Assembly (NCBI RefSeq): GCF_035573695.1
Contig: NZ_CP121694.1
Coordinates: 3,014,501 to 3,078,500, forward strand
Length of the DNA: 64,000 bases
Direction: 5' to 3'
DNA from: Metallumcola ferriviriculae
GTDB taxonomy: Bacteria; Bacillota; JADQBR01
Shown: positions 60,521 through 64,000 of the stretch, piece after piece
How positions within the stretch are numbered: the first letter of the stretch is position 1
How the letters are laid out: the number at the start of each line of letters is the position of its first letter
Notes under the pieces: model-generated
Told to the model about the DNA's origin: nothing
Databases searched by the model: none
What the model saw: only the letters and a program-made list of their open reading frames with translations
Program-made: the position numbers and the translations under genes

Positions 60521-61426
60521 ATGCAGATTAACCAATTAGAAATATTTTGTATGGTTGCTCAAATAAAAAGCTTTTCAAAAGCAGCAAAACTGCTATACAT
60601 GACTCAACCGGCTGTCAGTAATCACATTATCTCTATGGAGAATTATTACGGCGCTAAGCTCTTTCACCGACATAGCTACGGTGTCTCTCTCACTGAAGTT
60701 GGCGATGTTGTCTATAAGCATTCCCAGAAGCTTTTAGACTTACATGATGCTATGGAGAAAGAAATCGACAAGGTCTTGAGCAAAGAAAATAGAAAATTAG
60801 TCGTGGGTGCAAGTTCAACCATCGGAAATTACACATTACCATGCAGTATATGGGCCTTTAAAGAAAAGTACCCCACTGTTGATATTAGTTTAGAAATTGG
60901 CAATTCAGCCACAATTATTAAAACGGTATTAAACAACCAAGTAAACCTGGCCGTGGTGGAAGGCCCTATTAATCATAAGGATTTAGAAGCTACTGATGTA
61001 TTCCAGGACGAATTAATCTTAATTACTCCTCCAAAGGGGAAATGGCTAGATATCCAAGAAATCACGTTAACGGAAATAAAAAAAGAACCCTTAATTATTC
61101 GAGAACAGGGCTCAGGAATTAGAAAGCTATGGGAAGAATTCTTACAATCTAATGGACTTGACCTGACCGACTTACAGGTAGTTACCGAGATGGGCAGTAT
61201 TGATGCCATTAAATCAGCGGTTGAATCAGGCCTTGGAGTTGCAATCGTTTCCAAACTCTCCGTAAAAAAGGAAATTAGGCGGGCGACTCTGAGAGAGGTT
61301 AAAATAAAAGATATTGTTTCTGATATAAATTTCCAAATTATCTACCGGCCAGAGAAAAACCAACCGACAATTACTAAGCGTTTCATCCGATTTTTGACTG
61401 TGCCCGAAGAAAGGTCCTTTTGTTAA
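60521..61426 (+). CDS. LysR-family transcriptional regulator
   Basis: 301 residues. N-terminal helix-turn-helix (INQLEIFCMVAQIKSFSKAAKLLYMTQPAVSNHIISMENYYGAKLFHRHSYGVSLTEVG) and a periplasmic-binding-protein-like effector domain (VGASSTIGNYTLPCSIWAFKEKYP...GLGVAIVSKLSV), as in the CysB/CbbR-type LTTRs. ATG 60521 sits 8 bp after AAAGGGG; the ATG at 60515 is too close. Divergent from the cytochrome operon and upstream of a convergent yedE gene, so it probably controls these sulfur genes. Confidence 0.92.
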   Translation: MQINQLEIFCMVAQIKSFSKAAKLLYMTQPAVSNHIISMENYYGAKLFHRHSYGVSLTEVGDVVYKHSQKLLDLHDAMEKEIDKVLSKENRKLVVGASSTIGNYTLPCSIWAFKEKYPTVDISLEIGNSATIIKTVLNNQVNLAVVEGPINHKDLEATDVFQDELILITPPKGKWLDIQEITLTEIKKEPLIIREQGSGIRKLWEEFLQSNGLDLTDLQVVTEMGSIDAIKSAVESGLGVAIVSKLSVKKEIRRATLREVKIKDIVSDINFQIIYRPEKNQPTITKRFIRFLTVPEERSFC

Positions 61427-61447
61427 ATCCGAATTTTAAAAAATTCA

Positions 61448-61963
61448 TTAGTTAGTAAGGTAACGGGAAATCACCTTAAGTCCCAACCAAGCACCCGGTA
61501 AAAGAAATATGCCAAATACCCAGCCATGCAGCGATAAGGAAGCACTGCCGCCAACCAAAGCACCGACACTACAGCCGCCGGCTAAACGGGCACCGTACCC
61601 CATAAAAAGACCGCCCAGCAGTGCCGCCATCACTTGTTTTATATTTCTCGGGCGGCGAATACGAAATTCGTGATAAATCAGGGCAGCAAACATAGCCCCA
61701 AAGATGATACCAATATTTAATAAAGTGCCAATCAAAAACGGTTGGTATTCAGTTAAGTGGTTATGCATCTGAATTTCCCCAAAGTATAACCACTGCTCAG
61801 GGGCCGCACCAAAAAACTTACTAAATTCTGCACCCCAATGGGACATAGCGGTTGTAATGCCCCACGGTTTTTCACTGAGCATAAACACAACAATATTAAG
61901 CAGTCCGAGCGCTACTCCTCCCAACCAATAGGGCAATCCGGTAAAAATAGTATTATTCTTCAT
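61448..61963 (-). CDS. YeeE/YedE-family sulfur transporter, second half-size unit
   Basis: 171 residues with about four to five membrane segments. The family motif is GYGARLAGGCSVGALVGGSASLSLHGWVFGIFLLPGAW, in which the GGC motif Cys takes part in thiosulfate or sulfane-sulfur passage in characterised YeeE. It lies 15 bp downstream of tusA. Together with the gene at 62187 it provides the two halves of a full YeeE-like channel. Confidence 0.9.
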   Translation of the reverse strand: MKNNTIFTGLPYWLGGVALGLLNIVVFMLSEKPWGITTAMSHWGAEFSKFFGAAPEQWLYFGEIQMHNHLTEYQPFLIGTLLNIGIIFGAMFAALIYHEFRIRRPRNIKQVMAALLGGLFMGYGARLAGGCSVGALVGGSASLSLHGWVFGIFLLPGAWLGLKVISRYLTN

Positions 61964-61978
61964 CTTTATCCCAACCCA

Positions 61979-62209
61979 TTATTTTTCTATTCTAACCTGC
62001 CAGACACCGGCCCCTTCCTCATCGACATCGATGGTAAAACCTTCCCGGCATGCCCAATCAAGTATATTCCTTACTGCCCTGGCATGCTCGGTCTCTAAAA
62101 TTAATACATCCCCCGGAGCTAGTTCCTGAAATTTTTCCTTTGTCCGCATTAACGGCACCGGGCACACATAACCCAATAAGTCTAAATTATATTGAGTGAT
62201 TTTCCCCAC
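61979..62209 (-). CDS. tusA: TusA-family sulfurtransferase
   Basis: About 76 residues. The sulfane-sulfur-carrying Cys is in LDLLGYVCPVPLMRTKEKFQELAPGDVLILETEHARAVRNI, the TusA signature. It sits between the two yedE-like genes and overlaps the upstream one, so it likely receives sulfur from the transporter inside the cell. The start is uncertain: GTG 62209, ATC 62200 (7 bp after GGAAGGTGG) and ATG 62230 are possible. Confidence 0.9.
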   Translation of the reverse strand: MGKITQYNLDLLGYVCPVPLMRTKEKFQELAPGDVLILETEHARAVRNILDWACREGFTIDVDEEGAGVWQVRIEK

Positions 62210-62825
62210 CTTCCTTTCGGAGCATCTCATTTTTAGCAGCTTTTTCAAAATGTAATATTAAAACCATTATCCCGACCAAAACCAATAATTGAACCAATAT
62301 AGCTATCGGCCACCCAAAAACTTCAGGAAAAAATACCACTACGGAGGAATGCTTAATACTACCCCAAAGACCATAATGGTAAGCACCCATAACTGAGCCA
62401 AAGATTAAACCTAACAATGTGGGAATAAATAATAGATATCCTTCACCAATTCTCATTAACGTCCCCGCTGCACAGCCACCCGCTATAGTCATTCCAAAGC
62501 CAAACAATAATGCTCCAAGAACAGTTCGCCACCCAACGGTTACTAGGTATCCCTCCCCGCCAGTAATTTGTATAAAAGTAAAACCCAATGTTGAAACAAA
62601 AATAAAAGCCACCAATGCTTTCAACAAATTCCCGTCACGAAATAACAAAAAATCACTAAACGCCGAGGCAATACAAAATCTAGATCTTTGCATTATAAAA
62701 CCCAGGCTTAACCCAACTACAGCAATCGCCATTAGGCTATAACCTATTTGACTGAAAATGATTGCAGTAAAAGTTAGGAAACCAGGCAGCAGTAAAGTGA
62801 ATTTATTATCGGGTCGAATTATCAT
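62187..62825 (-). CDS. YeeE/YedE-family sulfur transporter, first half-size unit
   Basis: 212 residues with about six membrane segments. It carries MQRSRFCIASAFSDFLLFRDG (a Cys-containing family motif) and LFGFGMTIAGGCAAGTLMRIGEGYLLF (GGC motif). Likely imports thiosulfate or a sulfane-sulfur species and hands it to TusA. First gene of the yedE-tusA-yedE unit, transcribed toward the LysR gene. Confidence 0.9.
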   Translation of the reverse strand: MIIRPDNKFTLLLPGFLTFTAIIFSQIGYSLMAIAVVGLSLGFIMQRSRFCIASAFSDFLLFRDGNLLKALVAFIFVSTLGFTFIQITGGEGYLVTVGWRTVLGALLFGFGMTIAGGCAAGTLMRIGEGYLLFIPTLLGLIFGSVMGAYHYGLWGSIKHSSVVVFFPEVFGWPIAILVQLLVLVGIMVLILHFEKAAKNEMLRKEGGENHSI

Positions 62826-63018
62826 TTATAGTCCTCACTTAAATTATGGTTTTATAACTCCTCCATTAATAAATTCTATTTTTATTATATATTTCCTTTG
62901 CCTCCGGCCAACTGTTTATTTTCAATTTTAACCCCTCCCCACCCCGAAATTACCGCTTATCCACCCCTGTGGGGTCCTTTAAAAATCTCAAGCCCGATGA
63001 CAAAGCCTAGCTAAAAAG

Positions 63019-63051
63019 TTAAGAGCCCCGGTATAAAACCAAGGCTCTTAA
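63019..63051 (-). terminator. terminator of the M14 carboxypeptidase gene
   Basis: TTAAGAGCC pairs with GGCTCTTAA with further inner pairs, followed on the minus strand by CTTTTTAG. It lies 6 bp after the stop at 63057. Confidence 0.8.
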
Positions 63052-63056
63052 CAAAC

Positions 63057-64000
63057 TTACTCCATCGTTGATGGGTCGCGCATGCGGTTAGATGACTCCG
63101 GAATATCATCGTATAGTGATTCATCAACATCGGAAACTGACCCATCTGCTAAAGATTTTAAAATCTCATATACCGGAACTTTAGCAGTCTGCTTAAGCAT
63201 ACCATTTTGCTTTTGCCCTAAACTGCCACTCTGCCCCTTAATTTCAATGAGCATAATAGCAGTATCGTTTAAAGCAAAGGCTCCTAAAGAAGTACCTGGT
63301 AAATTAACATCTGGATACTTCTGAATAGCACCATAATGAGAAAATCCGCGTTGAATGGCTTGATAACCTACAACATTAATCTGCTTACCAAGCTTCAGTA
63401 CGGAGTCATCGACTTCGTATTCATTACCGGTAAACGGGTCAGTATATGGGTCTGCAACTACAGCAGCTATCTGAATAGGTACTGACCTAATATCCTCCTC
63501 TGACACTGTATTAAAACCCCTGTGATGAATATCAAAATATACATCTGGATCTAGTTCTTTAAACACTTTGGTAACTATTCTAGACTCAGGTGTTACATAA
63601 AAACCGCCGAAATCACTATTATTTCTGTCGCCGTTATTTAAGACTTGCTCTAAAGTCATACCTTCAGTATCCGCTTCAGTAATAAAATCTTCAGGCCTGA
63701 AGTCAAGATTAGGATTGTAATCCCTGTTTTCGTCATAACCCTTTTCTCTATCACGGTAATACCATGGTGCTTCAGTTCCGGCGGGTAAACCTAGAAATTC
63801 AGGATCCCAGAGTTGATGCGTCCTTCTCTGAGGGGACCATTTTCCCTCCACCTCATTCATTGCACCATCAGGATTTATTCTGGGCATAAACCATACCGTA
63901 ACATTGTCTAAAATTTCATTGAATTCTTTACCGCTGCCGGCAAATTGTTTCATTAACTCAACCATAGCTTCTGTGCCCAAGGGTTCATTACCATGTATTT
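63057..64000 (-). CDS. M14 zinc carboxypeptidase, 5' end outside the window
   Basis: C-terminal 314 residues of a metallocarboxypeptidase. The frame continues to the window edge, where HGNEPLGTEAM supplies the HxxE zinc pair. Further on are MPRINPDGAMNEVEGKW, DIHHRG (third zinc His) and IMLIEIKGQSG with the catalytic Glu. It hydrolyses C-terminal residues of peptides, probably outside the cell. Signal peptide and N-terminus are not visible. Confidence 0.88.
   Translation of the reverse strand, partial: IHGNEPLGTEAMVELMKQFAGSGKEFNEILDNVTVWFMPRINPDGAMNEVEGKWSPQRRTHQLWDPEFLGLPAGTEAPWYYRDREKGYDENRDYNPNLDFRPEDFITEADTEGMTLEQVLNNGDRNNSDFGGFYVTPESRIVTKVFKELDPDVYFDIHHRGFNTVSEEDIRSVPIQIAAVVADPYTDPFTGNEYEVDDSVLKLGKQINVVGYQAIQRGFSHYGAIQKYPDVNLPGTSLGAFALNDTAIMLIEIKGQSGSLGQKQNGMLKQTAKVPVYEILKSLADGSVSDVDESLYDDIPESSNRMRDPSTME

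Noticed and set aside
1-64000. CRISPR arrays, tRNA or rRNA genes, prophage modules
   Set aside because: No direct-repeat/spacer arrays, cloverleaf sequences, rRNA stretches or phage structural genes were recognised.

Overview
The window looks like a chromosomal segment of an endospore-forming, anaerobic or facultatively respiring Firmicute of the Peptococcia/Dethiobacteria/Clostridia type. Evidence: a complete spoIIIAA-AH operon, Asp23/AmaP/DUF2273 envelope-stress genes, a CD1247-like protein beside efp, a Gram-positive type IV pilus locus, strong AGGAGG ribosome binding sites, and several multiheme c-type cytochromes. No rRNA or tRNA gene and no CRISPR array was seen. TGA serves as a normal stop (for example the aroK/aroB ATGA junction). 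The genus is not determined.

Region 1 (1-8.6 kb) is accessory DNA. A LytTR response regulator stands divergent to an AgrD-like cyclic-peptide precursor, with two 9-bp direct repeats 21 bp apart between them. Secreted-protein genes follow. An IS1182-like element with a broken transposase comes next, then a decayed second copy of the regulator/operator/agrD module that leads into a secreted C39-like cysteine protease. A VapBC-type toxin-antitoxin pair and a third scrap of the regulator gene end the region.

Region 2 (8.6-23 kb, all minus strand) is conserved core: a GNAT acetyltransferase, a Kae1/TsaD paralogue, nusB, DUF2273-amaP-asp23, spoIIIAH to spoIIIAA, a CD1247-like gene, efp, an Xaa-Pro peptidase, aroQ and tldE/tldD. 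Region 3 (23-25.2 kb) is a group II intron encoding a reverse transcriptase/maturase, placed just downstream of a terminator. Region 4 (25.2-38.5 kb) is the type IV pilus locus: a copper-amine-oxidase-N/NPCBM protein, pilO, pilN, pilM, a PilX-like protein, three minor pilins, an O-antigen-ligase/TPR protein, pilD, pilA, pilC, pilT and pilB. Region 5 (38.5-43.3 kb) holds aroB, aroK, aroC, a MerR-like regulator, aroE and a YqeG phosphatase.

Region 6 (43.4-54.1 kb) carries hemerythrin-norB-norC (a cNOR-type NO reductase with an unusual di-heme NorC) behind a perfect TGTGA-N6-TCACA site. It also carries a QueG-like Fe-S protein, an aminotransferase, ubiX, several small genes, two genes broken by a stop or a small indel, and a TipA-type MerR regulator.

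Region 7 (54.2-64 kb) holds an HD-GYP protein and then the most interesting locus. This is a four-gene operon of a heptaheme cytochrome, a cytochrome b, a lipoprotein multiheme cytochrome interrupted by one in-frame UGA, and a double-rhodanese lipoprotein. The UGA is followed at a plausible distance by a SECIS-like hairpin, so the cytochrome may be a selenoprotein. A Crp/Fnr-like site and a terminator-like hairpin precede the operon. A divergent LysR gene and a YedE-TusA-YedE sulfur-trafficking set lie beside it. Together they suggest extracytoplasmic sulfur (or selenium) oxyanion or polysulfane redox chemistry coupled to the quinone pool. The window ends inside an M14 zinc carboxypeptidase gene.
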